Assembly: GCF_003688995.1 (NCBI RefSeq)
Contig: NZ_PENI01000003.1
Location: forward strand, 62,001-126,000
Source: Streptomyces shenzhenensis
GTDB taxonomy: Bacteria > Actinomycetota > Actinomycetes > Streptomycetales > Streptomycetaceae
Reading direction: 5' to 3'
DNA: 64,000 nt
In this document: in pieces, positions 1 to 8,285 of the stretch
Numbering within the stretch: position 1 is the stretch's first letter
Layout: each line of letters begins with the position of its first letter
Program-made: the position numbers and the translations under genes
Notes under the pieces: generated by a model
What the model was told of the DNA's origin: nothing
The model's input: the letters and a program-made list of their open reading frames with translations, nothing else
Database searches by the model: none

Positions 1-2718
1 GCCATGCTGGGCGCCGCCGAGCGGATCGTGGCGGCCGCGGGCTACCGCCGCGACACCGCCCACCGCCTGCTGGAGCAGACACGGGCCACGGCCGCCGACT
101 GCCGGGTCGACCCCGAGGACGACCTCGGCCTCGGTAGCGTCCACTTCCCCGAGCCGCACCTCGTCGGCGCCGGCCGCCGCACCGCCCAGCGGGCCCTGGC
201 CTCGCGGGCGGCGGCCGGTATGGTGCTGCGCGGCTACACCGGCCGGCGCGCCTACTGGGAGCGGATGCACCACGAGCTGGACATCATCGCCCACCACGGC
301 TTCGCCTCCTACTTCCTGACGGTCGCCCAAGTCGTCGACGACGTACGGAGGATGGGCATCCGGGTCGCCGCGCGCGGCTCCGGCGCGGGCTCCCTCGTCA
401 ACCATCTGCTCGGCATCGCGCACGCCGATCCGGTCGAGCACGGGCTGCTGATGGAGCGCTTCCTGTCGAAGGAGCGGATCGCGCTGCCCGACATCGACAT
501 CGACGTGGAGTCCGCGCGCCGCCTGGAGGTCTACCGCGCGATCATCGACCGGTTCGGCACCGAGCGGGTGGCGACCGTCGCCATGCCGGAGACGTACCGC
601 GTCCGCCATGCGATCCGGGACGTGGGCGCGGCCCTGTCCATGGACCCGGCCGACATCGACCGCATCGCCAAGTCCTTCCCGCACATCCGCGCCCGCGACG
701 CCCGCGCGGCCCTGGCCGAACTGCCCGAGCTGAGGCAGCTGGCGGGGGAGTCCCGGCAGGACGCCGCGCGGTACGACCGGCTGTGGGAGCTGGTCGAGTC
801 GCTCGACGCCCTGCCCCGCGGGGTCGCCATGCACCCGTGCGGGGTGCTGCTGTCCGACGCCTCCCTGCTCTCCCGTACGCCGGTCGTGCCGACCAGTGGC
901 GAGGGGTTCCCGATGGCGCAGTTCGACAAGGAGGACGTGGAGGACCTCGGGCTGCTCAAGCTCGATGTGCTGGGCGTGCGGATGCAGTCGGCGATGGCGC
1001 ACGCGGTCGCCGAGGTGGAGCGGGCGACGGGGGAGCGGATCGACCTGGACGCGGTCGCGGAGGGCGATCCGGCGACTTATCGACTCATCCGCTCCACCGA
1101 GACGCTGGGCTGCTTCCAGATCGAGTCGCCGGGGCAGCGGGATCTGGTGGGGCGGCTCCAGCCGGCCGCCTTCCACGACCTGGTGGTCGACATATCGCTG
1201 TTCCGGCCCGGTCCGGTCGCCGCCGACATGGTGCGGCCGTTCATCGAGGCGCGGCACGGGCGGGCGCCGGTCCGCTACCCGCACCCGGACCTGGCGGAGC
1301 CGCTGCGCGACACCTACGGGGTCGTCGTCTTCCACGAGCAGATCATCGACATCGTCGCCATCATGACCGGCTGCGGGCGGGGCGTGGCGGACCAGGTGCG
1401 GCGCGGGCTGTCCGACCCGGAGTCGCAGGGACGGATCCGGGTGTGGTTCGCCCGGCACGCGGCGGAGCGCGGATACGGCGCGGAAACGATACGGCGGACC
1501 TGGGAGATCGTCGCGGCGTTCGGCTCGTACGGCTTCTGCAAGGCGCACGCGGTGGCCTTCGCCGTACCGACGTACCAGTCGGCGTGGCTGAAGGCGCATC
1601 ACCCGGCCGCCTTCTACGCCGGGCTGCTCACCCATGACCCCGGGATGTACCCGAAGCGGCTGCTGCTGGCGGACGCGCGGCGGCGCGGGGTGCCGATCCT
1701 GCCGCTGGACGTGAACCGGTCGGCGGTCGCCCATCGCATCGAACTGGTGTCCGAGCCGGACGGGTCGTCCGTGTCCGGATCCGCGTCCGAACCGGCCGTA
1801 TCCCCTGGTTCTCCCGGGCGTTGGGGACTGCGGCTCGCCCTCTGCGACGTGCACGGCATCAGCGAGGCCGAGGCGGCGCGGATCGCGGACGGACAGCCCT
1901 ACGCCTCCCTGCTGGACTTCTGGGAGCGGGCCCGGCCGAGCCGGCCGCTGGCCCAACGGCTCGCCCAGGTGGGCGCGTTGGACGCGTTCGGCGCCAACCG
2001 CCGGGATCTGCAACTCCATCTGACCGAGCTGCACCGGGGCGCCCGCAGCGGCGGCGGTGGGCAGCTCCCGCTGGCCGGCGGCCGGAAGACCGCCTCCGCG
2101 GGGCTGCCCGACCTCACCTCGGCGGAACGGCTCAGCGCCGAACTGGGCGTGCTGTCCATGGACGCCTCGCGCAACCTGATGGACGACCACCGGGAGTTCC
2201 TGGAGGAGCTGGGCGTGGTCTCGGCACGCCGGCTGCGGGAGACCCCGCACGGCGAGACCGTACTGGTCGCGGGCGCCAAGGCGGCCACCCAGACCCCGCC
2301 GATCCGCTCCGGCAAGCGCGTCATCTTCACCACCCTGGACGACGGCACGGGCCTGGTCGACCTCGCCTTCTTCGACGACTCCCACGACGCCTGCGCGCAC
2401 ACCGTCTTCCACTCCTGGCTGCTGCTGGTGCGCGGGGTGGTGCAGCGGCGCGGCCCGCGCAGCCTCAGCGTGGTGGGCGCCGCCGCCTGGAACCTCGCCG
2501 AACTCGTCGAACTGCGCGCCGAGGGCGGGCTCGACCAGGTGGCGGCGCGGCTGGCGGCGCCCGCGCCGCAGACGGAGGCGGCCCCTGCGGCGCCGGACCG
2601 GACGATTCGCATGGCCACGGGGTACGAGATGCACCCCTGGGCCGATCTGCGCCCCGCGGGCGAGGGCCCGGCGGGTGGAAAGAAGTTGTGGCACCAGAGC
2701 CCGGGGAGTGCGGGATGA
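1..2718 (+). CDS. dnaE2: Error-prone DNA polymerase III alpha subunit DnaE2 (5' end outside window)
   Basis: The reading frame is open from base 1, so the N-terminal PHP region and start lie upstream. About 905 residues are visible. The palm shows the C-family signature LPDIDIDVES (around nt 484-513), whose aspartates bind the catalytic metals. A fingers/Hhp-containing middle follows (GVAMHPCGVLLS, FGSYGFCKAHAVAFA). A C-terminal OB-fold stretch IFTTLDDGTGLVDLAFFDD lies near nt 2325-2385. DnaE2 proteins carry out translesion, damage-induced synthesis and act with ImuB on the sliding clamp. The stop overlaps the next gene as ATGA (2715-2718), so the two are translationally coupled. DnaE1 is unlikely because of the ImuB-like partner and the general length; this distinction rests on family knowledge. 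Confidence 0.95.
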   Translation, partial: AMLGAAERIVAAAGYRRDTAHRLLEQTRATAADCRVDPEDDLGLGSVHFPEPHLVGAGRRTAQRALASRAAAGMVLRGYTGRRAYWERMHHELDIIAHHGFASYFLTVAQVVDDVRRMGIRVAARGSGAGSLVNHLLGIAHADPVEHGLLMERFLSKERIALPDIDIDVESARRLEVYRAIIDRFGTERVATVAMPETYRVRHAIRDVGAALSMDPADIDRIAKSFPHIRARDARAALAELPELRQLAGESRQDAARYDRLWELVESLDALPRGVAMHPCGVLLSDASLLSRTPVVPTSGEGFPMAQFDKEDVEDLGLLKLDVLGVRMQSAMAHAVAEVERATGERIDLDAVAEGDPATYRLIRSTETLGCFQIESPGQRDLVGRLQPAAFHDLVVDISLFRPGPVAADMVRPFIEARHGRAPVRYPHPDLAEPLRDTYGVVVFHEQIIDIVAIMTGCGRGVADQVRRGLSDPESQGRIRVWFARHAAERGYGAETIRRTWEIVAAFGSYGFCKAHAVAFAVPTYQSAWLKAHHPAAFYAGLLTHDPGMYPKRLLLADARRRGVPILPLDVNRSAVAHRIELVSEPDGSSVSGSASEPAVSPGSPGRWGLRLALCDVHGISEAEAARIADGQPYASLLDFWERARPSRPLAQRLAQVGALDAFGANRRDLQLHLTELHRGARSGGGGQLPLAGGRKTASAGLPDLTSAERLSAELGVLSMDASRNLMDDHREFLEELGVVSARRLRETPHGETVLVAGAKAATQTPPIRSGKRVIFTTLDDGTGLVDLAFFDDSHDACAHTVFHSWLLLVRGVVQRRGPRSLSVVGAAAWNLAELVELRAEGGLDQVAARLAAPAPQTEAAPAAPDRTIRMATGYEMHPWADLRPAGEGPAGGKKLWHQSPGSAG

Positions 2719-3725
2719 CCATTCTCTGCGTACGTTTCCAGCTGCCGCCGATGTACGAGGCGGCCCTGCCGGGGCTGCTCGGGCTGCTGGCGGAGTTCAC
2801 CCCGGTCGTCGAGGCCCTGCCGCCGGACGGGGCGCTGGCCGATCTGCGGGGCGCCGAACGGTACTTCGGCCGCGGCGCCGCCGACCTGGCGGCCATGATC
2901 CGGGTCCGCGCCCTCGCGCTGTACGGCATCGACTGCGCGATCGGCGCCGGGCCGGGCCCACTGCTGGCCCGGATGGCGCTGAAGGACGCACGGCCCGGGG
3001 CGATCCGGGCGGTCCCCGAAGGCCCTGACGCCGTCGCGGAGTTCCTCGCCGACCGGCCCGTCGGCGCGCTCCCCGGCGTCGGCACGGCCACCGCCCGCAC
3101 CCTGCGCGAGTACGGACTCGACACCCTGGGCCGGGTGGCCGCCGCGCCGCTGTCCACGCTCCAGCGGCTGGTCGGCGCGAAGGCGGGCCGCGAGCTGCAC
3201 GAGAAGGCGAACGGCATCGACCGCGGCCGGGTCGTCCCGAACGCGGTCTCCAGCTCCCTCGTGGCCGAACGCCCCTTCCCCCTCGACGAGCTGGACCCCG
3301 ACCGGCACCGCCGCGCACTGCTCTCGGCCGCCGGTGAACTGGGCGCCCGGCTGCGCGCCCTGGAGAAGGTCTGCCGCACCCTGACCCTCACCGTGCGCTA
3401 CGCCGACCTCCCCCGCTCTCGAACCGGCTCGAACGGGGGGACCCCCATCGCGACCACCCGCAGCCGCACCCTCAAGGAGCCGACCGCGCACTCGCCGGCA
3501 CTGACGCGGACCGCGTACGGCATGTACGAGGCCCTCGGCCTGCAACGCGCCCGGGTCCGCGTGCTCGTCCTGCGCGCCGAGGGGCTCACCCCCGCCGAAC
3601 AGGCCTCCTACCAGCTCACCTTCGACCCCGTGGACGACAAGGTCCGCCGGATCGAGGAGGTGGCGGACCGGGCGCGGGCGAAGTTCGGCCCACGGGCGGT
3701 GCTGCCCGGCACGCTGGCCTCCTGA
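2715..3725 (+). CDS. Y-family polymerase-like protein lacking catalytic acids (ImuB-like)
   Basis: The 336-residue protein starts at the ATG overlapping the dnaE2 stop. It has the Y-family little-finger and helix-hairpin-helix layout (LPGVGTATARTLREYGL at about 112-128). At the first catalytic site the usual DMDAFF is replaced by VRFQLPP. At the second, the usual DEAYLD region reads DLRGAERYFG. Both acidic centres are therefore missing, as in ImuB, which bridges DnaE2 and the beta clamp without polymerising. It is shorter than typical ImuB (about 500 residues) and no obvious clamp-binding QLPLW motif is visible, so it may be a Streptomyces-type short form. No ImuA gene is adjacent downstream; upstream is not visible. 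Confidence 0.8.
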   Translation: MTILCVRFQLPPMYEAALPGLLGLLAEFTPVVEALPPDGALADLRGAERYFGRGAADLAAMIRVRALALYGIDCAIGAGPGPLLARMALKDARPGAIRAVPEGPDAVAEFLADRPVGALPGVGTATARTLREYGLDTLGRVAAAPLSTLQRLVGAKAGRELHEKANGIDRGRVVPNAVSSSLVAERPFPLDELDPDRHRRALLSAAGELGARLRALEKVCRTLTLTVRYADLPRSRTGSNGGTPIATTRSRTLKEPTAHSPALTRTAYGMYEALGLQRARVRVLVLRAEGLTPAEQASYQLTFDPVDDKVRRIEEVADRARAKFGPRAVLPGTLAS

Positions 3726-3747
3726 GCCCCCTCCGCTCAGGCAGGGC

Positions 3748-3786
3748 CCGGGGCCCGACCGGCCTGAGCCGCCGGTGGGGCCCCGG
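3748..3786. terminator. Bidirectional hairpin terminator between imuB-like gene and LPMO gene
   Basis: The arms CCGGGGCCCGACCGG (3748-3762) and CCGGTGGGGCCCCGG (3772-3786) pair over 15 bp with one mismatch around a 9-nt loop. It sits between two convergent stops. There is no U-run, which is usual for Streptomyces hairpin terminators. Confidence 0.65.
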
Positions 3787-3794
3787 AGATCTGT

Positions 3795-4838
3795 TCAGCG
3801 GCCGTGCCGGCCGCCCGTCGCGCGCCGCCGCACCGACAGGAACAGCACCGCCGAGCCGAGCGACAGCACCGCCGCGCCCGCCGCCGCCAGATACGGTGTG
3901 CCGCCGTTCGCCCCGGTCTCGGCCAGGTCCGCCGAGGCGCCGGCGGCCTTCGGCTCGTTGGCCGGGGTGCCGGCCGCGGCCACCGCCGGCTCGGCCGACG
4001 TGCTCGCGTCGTCGTCGCCATGGCCGTGGTGCTCGATCGTCGACTTGTCGGCACCGGCCGCGAGCTGCTTCTCGGACGGCGCGGACGCGCTCGGCGCCGG
4101 CGCGGCGGCACCTTCGGCCGCACCGCCGCTGTCACCGGCGGCCGTGCCGCCGCTGCTGCCTTCGTCGTCCGTGTCTCCGCCGGTGCCGCCGAAGGTGACG
4201 TCCGAGCAGGAGTAGAACGCCTCCGGGCTGTCCGAGCGCTGCCAGACCGCGTACAGCAGCTGCCGGCCGGAGCGCTCGGGGAGCGTGCCGGAGAACGTGT
4301 AGAAGCCGCCCGCCGCCACCGGGTCGGTGGCCGTCGCGACCGGATGCTCCAGATCCAGGTCGGCCCAGGCCAACGGCTCGGCCGGGTCGTAGCCCGGCCG
4401 GGTGAGATAGACGTGGAACGTGCCCTTGTGCGGAGCGGTCACCCGGTACTTGAAGGTGTACGAGCCGCCGCTCACGCGCGTCGCCGGCCAGTCGGCGCGG
4501 GCCAGGTCGAGCCCCTTGAACTCGTCGTTGTTCGCGCTGCACAGCTTGCCGTCCGGGATCAGCTCCTGGTGCCGGCCGTTCGCGTCGCCGATCCGGATGC
4601 CGTTCCAGTCGTAGAGCGCCTGGGTGCCGCCGGCCGCGACCGCCGCCCGGCAGGCCGCCGAGCCGGGGCTCTCCGGTCCCTCCGCGTAGCACTGCGCCAC
4701 CCGGCTGACCGGGTCGCCCATCGAGCCGTGCGCGGCGGCCGGCACGGCGGCGAGCGCGGTCAGGGCGAGCGGTGCCGCGCCGAGGACGGCGACGGCCGCG
4801 GCCGTGCGGCGTGCGGGCACCTGGCGGCGTGCGGGCAT
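3795..4838 (-). CDS. Sortase-anchored AA10 lytic polysaccharide monooxygenase
   Basis: The protein has 347 residues. A signal peptide ends in PAAAH, so His37 becomes the mature N-terminus, the first ligand of the copper histidine brace. A second brace histidine is likely in TAPHKGTFHVYLTRPG. Paired cysteines frame the AA10 domain (QCYAEG, SDVTFGG region). AA10 enzymes oxidatively cleave chitin or cellulose outside the cell. After the catalytic domain (to about residue 220) comes a Ser/Ala/Gly-rich linker. It ends in LAETG, a hydrophobic helix and an Arg tail, the class E sortase signal of Streptomyces. The enzyme is therefore predicted to be wall-attached, not released. The start ATG has GTAGGAG upstream. 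Substrate cannot be told from sequence alone. Confidence 0.9.
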   Translation of the reverse strand: MPARRQVPARRTAAAVAVLGAAPLALTALAAVPAAAHGSMGDPVSRVAQCYAEGPESPGSAACRAAVAAGGTQALYDWNGIRIGDANGRHQELIPDGKLCSANNDEFKGLDLARADWPATRVSGGSYTFKYRVTAPHKGTFHVYLTRPGYDPAEPLAWADLDLEHPVATATDPVAAGGFYTFSGTLPERSGRQLLYAVWQRSDSPEAFYSCSDVTFGGTGGDTDDEGSSGGTAAGDSGGAAEGAAAPAPSASAPSEKQLAAGADKSTIEHHGHGDDDASTSAEPAVAAAGTPANEPKAAGASADLAETGANGGTPYLAAAGAAVLSLGSAVLFLSVRRRATGGRHGR

Positions 4839-5001
4839 GGGGACTCCTACGGTCTTCGGGGGGTGGGTCGATCCCGTGGGGGGCGATCAGAAGCTAGCCC
4901 GAAGAAACCGGGAAATCGCCTGCTGGAGGCGGGCGGGGGAGATCCTTATGGTCCGCTTAAGGGAGTGCTCAGACTGCGCTCAGGTAGATACCGTGCGCAC
5001 C

Positions 5002-5451
5002 ATGACAGACGACGCCGTCCGCCCCGCCCGCGCCGCCGACGTACCGGCGGTGCGGGCCGTGACCGACGCGGCCTACCGCCCCTACCTCGAGCGCATCGAA
5101 GTGGTGCCGCAGCCCATGGAGGCGGACCACATGGCGAACGTCGCCCAGGGGAAGGTGTTCGTCACCGGCGATCCCGTGATCGGCCTGGTCGTGGTCGAGG
5201 CGCGCCCGGACCATCTCTTCCTCGACAGCATCGCCGTCCACCCCGACGCGCACGGCCGGGGCGTCGGGGGCCGGCTGCTGCGGTTCGTGGACGCACACGC
5301 GCGTGCGCGGGGACTGACCGAGGTCAGGCTCTACACGAACGCCCTGATGTGGGAGAACCGCAAGATCTACCCGAGGTACGGATACGAGATGGTCGAGCGG
5401 CGTGTGGACGGCCCCTACGACCGCGTCCACTACCGCAGGCGGCTGGACTGA
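5002..5451 (+). CDS. GNAT family N-acetyltransferase
   Basis: The 149-residue single-domain GNAT begins MTDDAVRPARAADVPAV. The acetyl-CoA-binding motif A is clear: SIAVHPDAHGRGVGGRLL. The C-terminal NxxxxxxYPRYGYE strand is typical. It transfers an acetyl group to an amine on an unknown substrate. An in-frame GTG at 4993 could serve as an alternative start; neither has a strong ribosome site, so a short or absent leader is possible. It runs alone, divergent from the LPMO gene. Confidence 0.85.
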   Translation: MTDDAVRPARAADVPAVRAVTDAAYRPYLERIEVVPQPMEADHMANVAQGKVFVTGDPVIGLVVVEARPDHLFLDSIAVHPDAHGRGVGGRLLRFVDAHARARGLTEVRLYTNALMWENRKIYPRYGYEMVERRVDGPYDRVHYRRRLD

Positions 5452-5467
5452 CCGGGCTCACGGCCGG

Positions 5468-5602
5468 TCAGCCGTCCGGCCACCAGGTGCGGGCGATGTC
5501 TCTGCGGACCTCCGGGCGCCCCGCGGGGCGCTCCTCGGCTTCCTCGTGTACGCGGCGGGTGTCCGTCTTCTTCAGGGGCTTCTGCACGGTCGCGCGGCGC
5601 AT
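5468..5602 (-). CDS. Small basic protein of unknown function (44 aa)
   Basis: Not recognised as a named family. The frame starts at an ATG placed 6 nt after a very good AAGGAGG ribosome site and encodes a short charged protein (MRRATVQKPLKKTDTRRVHE...) ending ARTWWPDG. An in-frame ATG at 5674 would extend it by 24 residues but has no ribosome site. The stop lies 16 bp from the convergent GNAT stop. The strong ribosome site is the main reason to call it; no domain is visible. Confidence 0.5.
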   Translation of the reverse strand: MRRATVQKPLKKTDTRRVHEEAEERPAGRPEVRRDIARTWWPDG

Positions 5603-5684
5603 GGCTGCCTCCTTCGGCGCCTGCCGGAATCCGCGATCCCGCGGCGGCAGACCCTTTGGCCGAGAGTCGCTCATCGGCGGCGGT

Positions 5685-5734
5685 CTGTCAGTGGCGGCTG
5701 TCACCCTCGGACTGTCAGTGGCGGGTGTCACGCT
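5685..5734 (+). promoter_or_regulatory. Tandem RecA-NDp/PafBC-type promoter motif
   Basis: Two copies, 27 bp apart, read CTGTCAGTG-N8-CACCCT (5685-5707) and CTGTCAGTG-N8-CACGCT (5712-5734). They match the actinobacterial LexA-independent DNA-damage promoter TTGTCRGTG-N8-TANNNT in the upstream half and spacing; the -10 keeps only A2 and T6. The second copy ends 6 nt before the ATG at 5741, so the methyltransferase transcript would be leaderless or nearly so. Confidence 0.5.
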
Positions 5735-5740
5735 GGGGGC

Positions 5741-6355
5741 ATGACGGACGAGAGCGAGCGCAGGACAACGGCGCGTGTCGACTGGGACGCCGCCGCCGCG
5801 ACCTTCGACGACGAGCCGGACCACGGGCTGCGCGATCCCGAGGTGCGCGCGGCCTGGGCCGACAGACTCCGCGCCTGGCTGCCCGGCCGCCCCGCGGATG
5901 TGCTCGACCTCGGCTGCGGCACCGGCAGTCTGGCGCTCCTCGCCGCCGAGCGGGGACACCGCGTCACCGGAGTCGACCTGTCCCCGGCGATGGTGGACCT
6001 GGCCCGCGCCAAGACGGCCGGGCGCGACGCGGTGTTCCTGGTCGGTGACGCGGCGGCGCCCCCGGTGGGGGAGCGGCGCTTCGACGCCGTGCTCGTCCGG
6101 CATGTGCTGTGGACACTGCCCGGGCCCGGCCGTGTGCTGCGGCACTGGAGCGGGCTGCTGCGGCCGGGCGGGCGGCTCGTGCTGGTCGAGGGCGTCTGGG
6201 GAGCGGTCTCCCCGGTCGGCATACCCGCCGCCCGGCTGACCGCCCTGCTGGAACCGATCGCCTCCGACGTGCGCACGGAGCCGCTGTCGGACGAGCCCGC
6301 GCTGTGGGGCGGACCCGTGACGGACGAGCGGTACGCGGTGGTGGCGACGGTGTGA
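5741..6355 (+). CDS. Class I SAM-dependent methyltransferase
   Basis: The 204-residue protein has SAM-binding motif I VLDLGCGTGSLALLAAERG, the acidic motif II VTGVDLSPAMVDLA and the post-motif LLRPGGRLVLVEG, the Methyltransf_11 pattern of small-molecule methyltransferases. The substrate is unknown. The ATG at 5741 sits directly behind a duplicated DNA-damage-type promoter motif, so it may be induced by genotoxic stress; that regulation is inferred. It converges on the DUF402 gene with a 16-bp gap. Confidence 0.85.
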   Translation: MTDESERRTTARVDWDAAAATFDDEPDHGLRDPEVRAAWADRLRAWLPGRPADVLDLGCGTGSLALLAAERGHRVTGVDLSPAMVDLARAKTAGRDAVFLVGDAAAPPVGERRFDAVLVRHVLWTLPGPGRVLRHWSGLLRPGGRLVLVEGVWGAVSPVGIPAARLTALLEPIASDVRTEPLSDEPALWGGPVTDERYAVVATV

Positions 6356-6371
6356 TCCCCGGCCGGGGGCG

Positions 6372-6872
6372 TCAGGCCAGCAGCGCCTCGAAGCGTTCCG
6401 TACGGGCGAGCGCCGCCAGCTCGTCGAGGGCGGCCACGGCGGCGGCCGCGGCCGCAGGATCGGTCCGGGTCAGCCCGCTCTGCGCGAACTCGTCCTCGTC
6501 CAGCCGCCGTACGTCCGTGCCGTCCGCGGAGCGCCACAGGTCCAGATCGAGGTCCTCGACGACCAGCTCCGTACCGGACAGCACGGCCGGCCGGGCGATG
6601 TCGCAGTACCAGCCCTTGAGCGCGCCCGCCGGGTCGCGGACCTCCATCACCGCGTACCAGCGGTCCCGCCAGTAGTACTCGGTGAAGACGTCGCCCGGCT
6701 CGAAGCGCACAAAGCCGAAGTCGCGGACCGTGCCGCCCGCGAAGGGGGCCCGCACCACGATCCGGGTGCCGTCGTCCTGGAGCAGCTCGGCCGGGTAACG
6801 GATCTTCGTACGGCCGCCCTTGACCAGGACGACCTCCAACAGCCGGCCGGTGTCAGCCGAGTTCGCGGACAT
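6372..6872 (-). CDS. DUF402 (FomD/Ntdp-like) protein
   Basis: The protein has 166 residues. The DUF402 core is visible: FTEYYWRDRWYAVMEVRD, GWYCDIARPA and the acidic VEDLDLDLW stretch followed by DEDEF. In the characterised members (FomD, staphylococcal Ntdp) these acidic residues bind divalent metals and the protein hydrolyses nucleoside di- or triphosphates or CMP conjugates. It overlaps the upstream GNAT gene by 20 bp, so the two are probably co-transcribed. The true substrate is unknown. Confidence 0.8.
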   Translation of the reverse strand: MSANSADTGRLLEVVLVKGGRTKIRYPAELLQDDGTRIVVRAPFAGGTVRDFGFVRFEPGDVFTEYYWRDRWYAVMEVRDPAGALKGWYCDIARPAVLSGTELVVEDLDLDLWRSADGTDVRRLDEDEFAQSGLTRTDPAAAAAAVAALDELAALARTERFEALLA

Positions 6873-7782
6873 GGCGCACCTCCGTCGCGCAGACCCGGTA
6901 ACCGAACCACGTGTTGATCGCGATCATCGGGCCGTTACCGGCGTCGTTACCCGTGAACGCCTCCGTGAACCCGGCGGCGCGGGCGCGGTGCAGGGAGGCG
7001 TTCTTGGCGAGCTTGGCGAGACCGCGGCCCCGGAAGGCGCGCGCGGTGCCCGTCATCACGGTGCCGTAGCGCTGCCCGCCGTCCGTACGGGCCGCGCTGA
7101 ACGCGGCGGGACGCCCGTCGACCAGCGCGACCGAGGTCAGCTCGGGGCTGAACAGGGGGTGCCGCCAGGTCTCGTCGAGCCAGGCCTCGTAGTCCGTGAA
7201 CTCGGTGTCCAGGTCGCTGGGCTCGTCCGCCGTCGTCTCCGCGTCCAGCCGGAACAGCGGGCGCGGGTCGTCGGCGAAGTCCGAGCCCTTGCGCAGCTCG
7301 ACGCCCGGCGGCGGGTCCGGCAACGGGGGCAGCGTCGCATGCGCCAGGTCCAGCCGGAGGAAGTGCGCGGAGCGGGCGGCCCGGTAGCCGTGCCGTTCGG
7401 CGAAGGCGAGGTTGCCCGGCTCGTCCAGCACCCAGGCCAGCAGCCGGCGCGCGCCCCGGGCCGCCAGATGCTCCTCGGCGGCGCGCACCAGCAGCCCGCC
7501 CGCGCCGCGCCGGGTCCGCTCCGGGTCGACGTACACATTGACATAGCCCTGGCCCGGCTCCGGGCTGTCGTGGGCGATGCCCACCTGGGCGGTGCCGATG
7601 ATCTCGCCGTCCTCCTCCGCGACGAGCCTGCGCAGATGGGCGTCCGGGTGGGCGTGGGCGATGTCGTGGGCGACGGATTCCGGGGTGAACAGCATGAAGG
7701 GGAGAGCACGGTGCCGGACCCGGACGAAGCCGTCCAGGTCCGCACGCGCGTCGGGGCGCAGATCGCGCACGAGCACAGTCAT
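6853..7782 (-). CDS. Two-domain GNAT N-acetyltransferase
   Basis: The 309-residue protein carries two GNAT modules. The first, about 1-150, has the acetyl-CoA loop ERTRRGAGGLLVRAAEEHL. The second, about 160-309, has GTARAFRGRGLAKLAKNASL. This tandem form resembles mycothiol-synthase-like and aminoglycoside-type acetyltransferases, but nothing identifies the substrate. ATG start at 7782. It is the first gene of a two-gene unit with DUF402. Confidence 0.85.
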   Translation of the reverse strand: MTVLVRDLRPDARADLDGFVRVRHRALPFMLFTPESVAHDIAHAHPDAHLRRLVAEEDGEIIGTAQVGIAHDSPEPGQGYVNVYVDPERTRRGAGGLLVRAAEEHLAARGARRLLAWVLDEPGNLAFAERHGYRAARSAHFLRLDLAHATLPPLPDPPPGVELRKGSDFADDPRPLFRLDAETTADEPSDLDTEFTDYEAWLDETWRHPLFSPELTSVALVDGRPAAFSAARTDGGQRYGTVMTGTARAFRGRGLAKLAKNASLHRARAAGFTEAFTGNDAGNGPMIAINTWFGYRVCATEVRHVRELG

Positions 7783-7853
7783 GGGGCCGCACGGTACGGG
7801 GGATCCGCACCCGGGTGCCCCTCATTTTCCGGCGGGTGCGGGAGAATCGCAGT

Positions 7854-8225
7854 GTGACCTTGAAGATCCACATCGACGACAGCGCACCGCCGTACGAGCA
7901 GGTGCGGGCCCAGATCTCGGAGCAGGCGCGGTCCGGGGCGCTCCCGGTGGGCTACCGGCTGCCGACCGTGCGGGGGCTGGCCGAGTCGCTGGGTCTGGCG
8001 GCGAACACCGTGGCCAAGGCGTACCGGGCGCTGGAGACGGACGGGGTGATCGAGACGCGGGGCCGCAACGGGACGTTCGTGGCGGCCGCCGGTTCGGCCG
8101 CGGCACGCGAGGCCGCGACCGCCGCACAGACCTATGCGGAACGGGTGCTCCGCCTCGGCCTGGACGAGGCGGAGGCCCTGAGCACCGTACGGGACGCACT
8201 GCGTGCGGCCTACGGGACGCACTGA
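7854..8225 (+). CDS. Short GntR-family regulator (YtrA type)
   Basis: The 123-residue protein has an N-terminal winged helix: YEQVRAQISEQARSGAL, LPTVRGLAESLGLAANTVAKAYRALETDGVIETR. Only about 40 residues follow, too few for an FCD or UTRA effector domain, which is the YtrA pattern. Start GTG at 7854 with no clear ribosome site, so it may be leaderless; an upstream ATG at 7815 would add a poorly fitting extension. YtrA regulators often sit beside ABC transporters, but none is adjacent here. Confidence 0.8.
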   Translation: MTLKIHIDDSAPPYEQVRAQISEQARSGALPVGYRLPTVRGLAESLGLAANTVAKAYRALETDGVIETRGRNGTFVAAAGSAAAREAATAAQTYAERVLRLGLDEAEALSTVRDALRAAYGTH

Positions 8226-8285
8226 GGGGCCGGTGCCGAAGGACTGCGTCGCCTTGATGCGGTACGGCCGCGGTGGTGACGGAGA

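Noticed and set aside
1899..3545. Long minus-strand frame opposite dnaE2 and the ImuB-like gene
   Set aside because: Shadow frame typical of high-GC DNA; no motifs, while the plus strand has clear polymerase motifs.
6357..6369. CCCCGGCCGGGG palindrome between convergent genes as a terminator
   Set aside because: No loop can form without opening the centre; it may be chance in 73% GC DNA.
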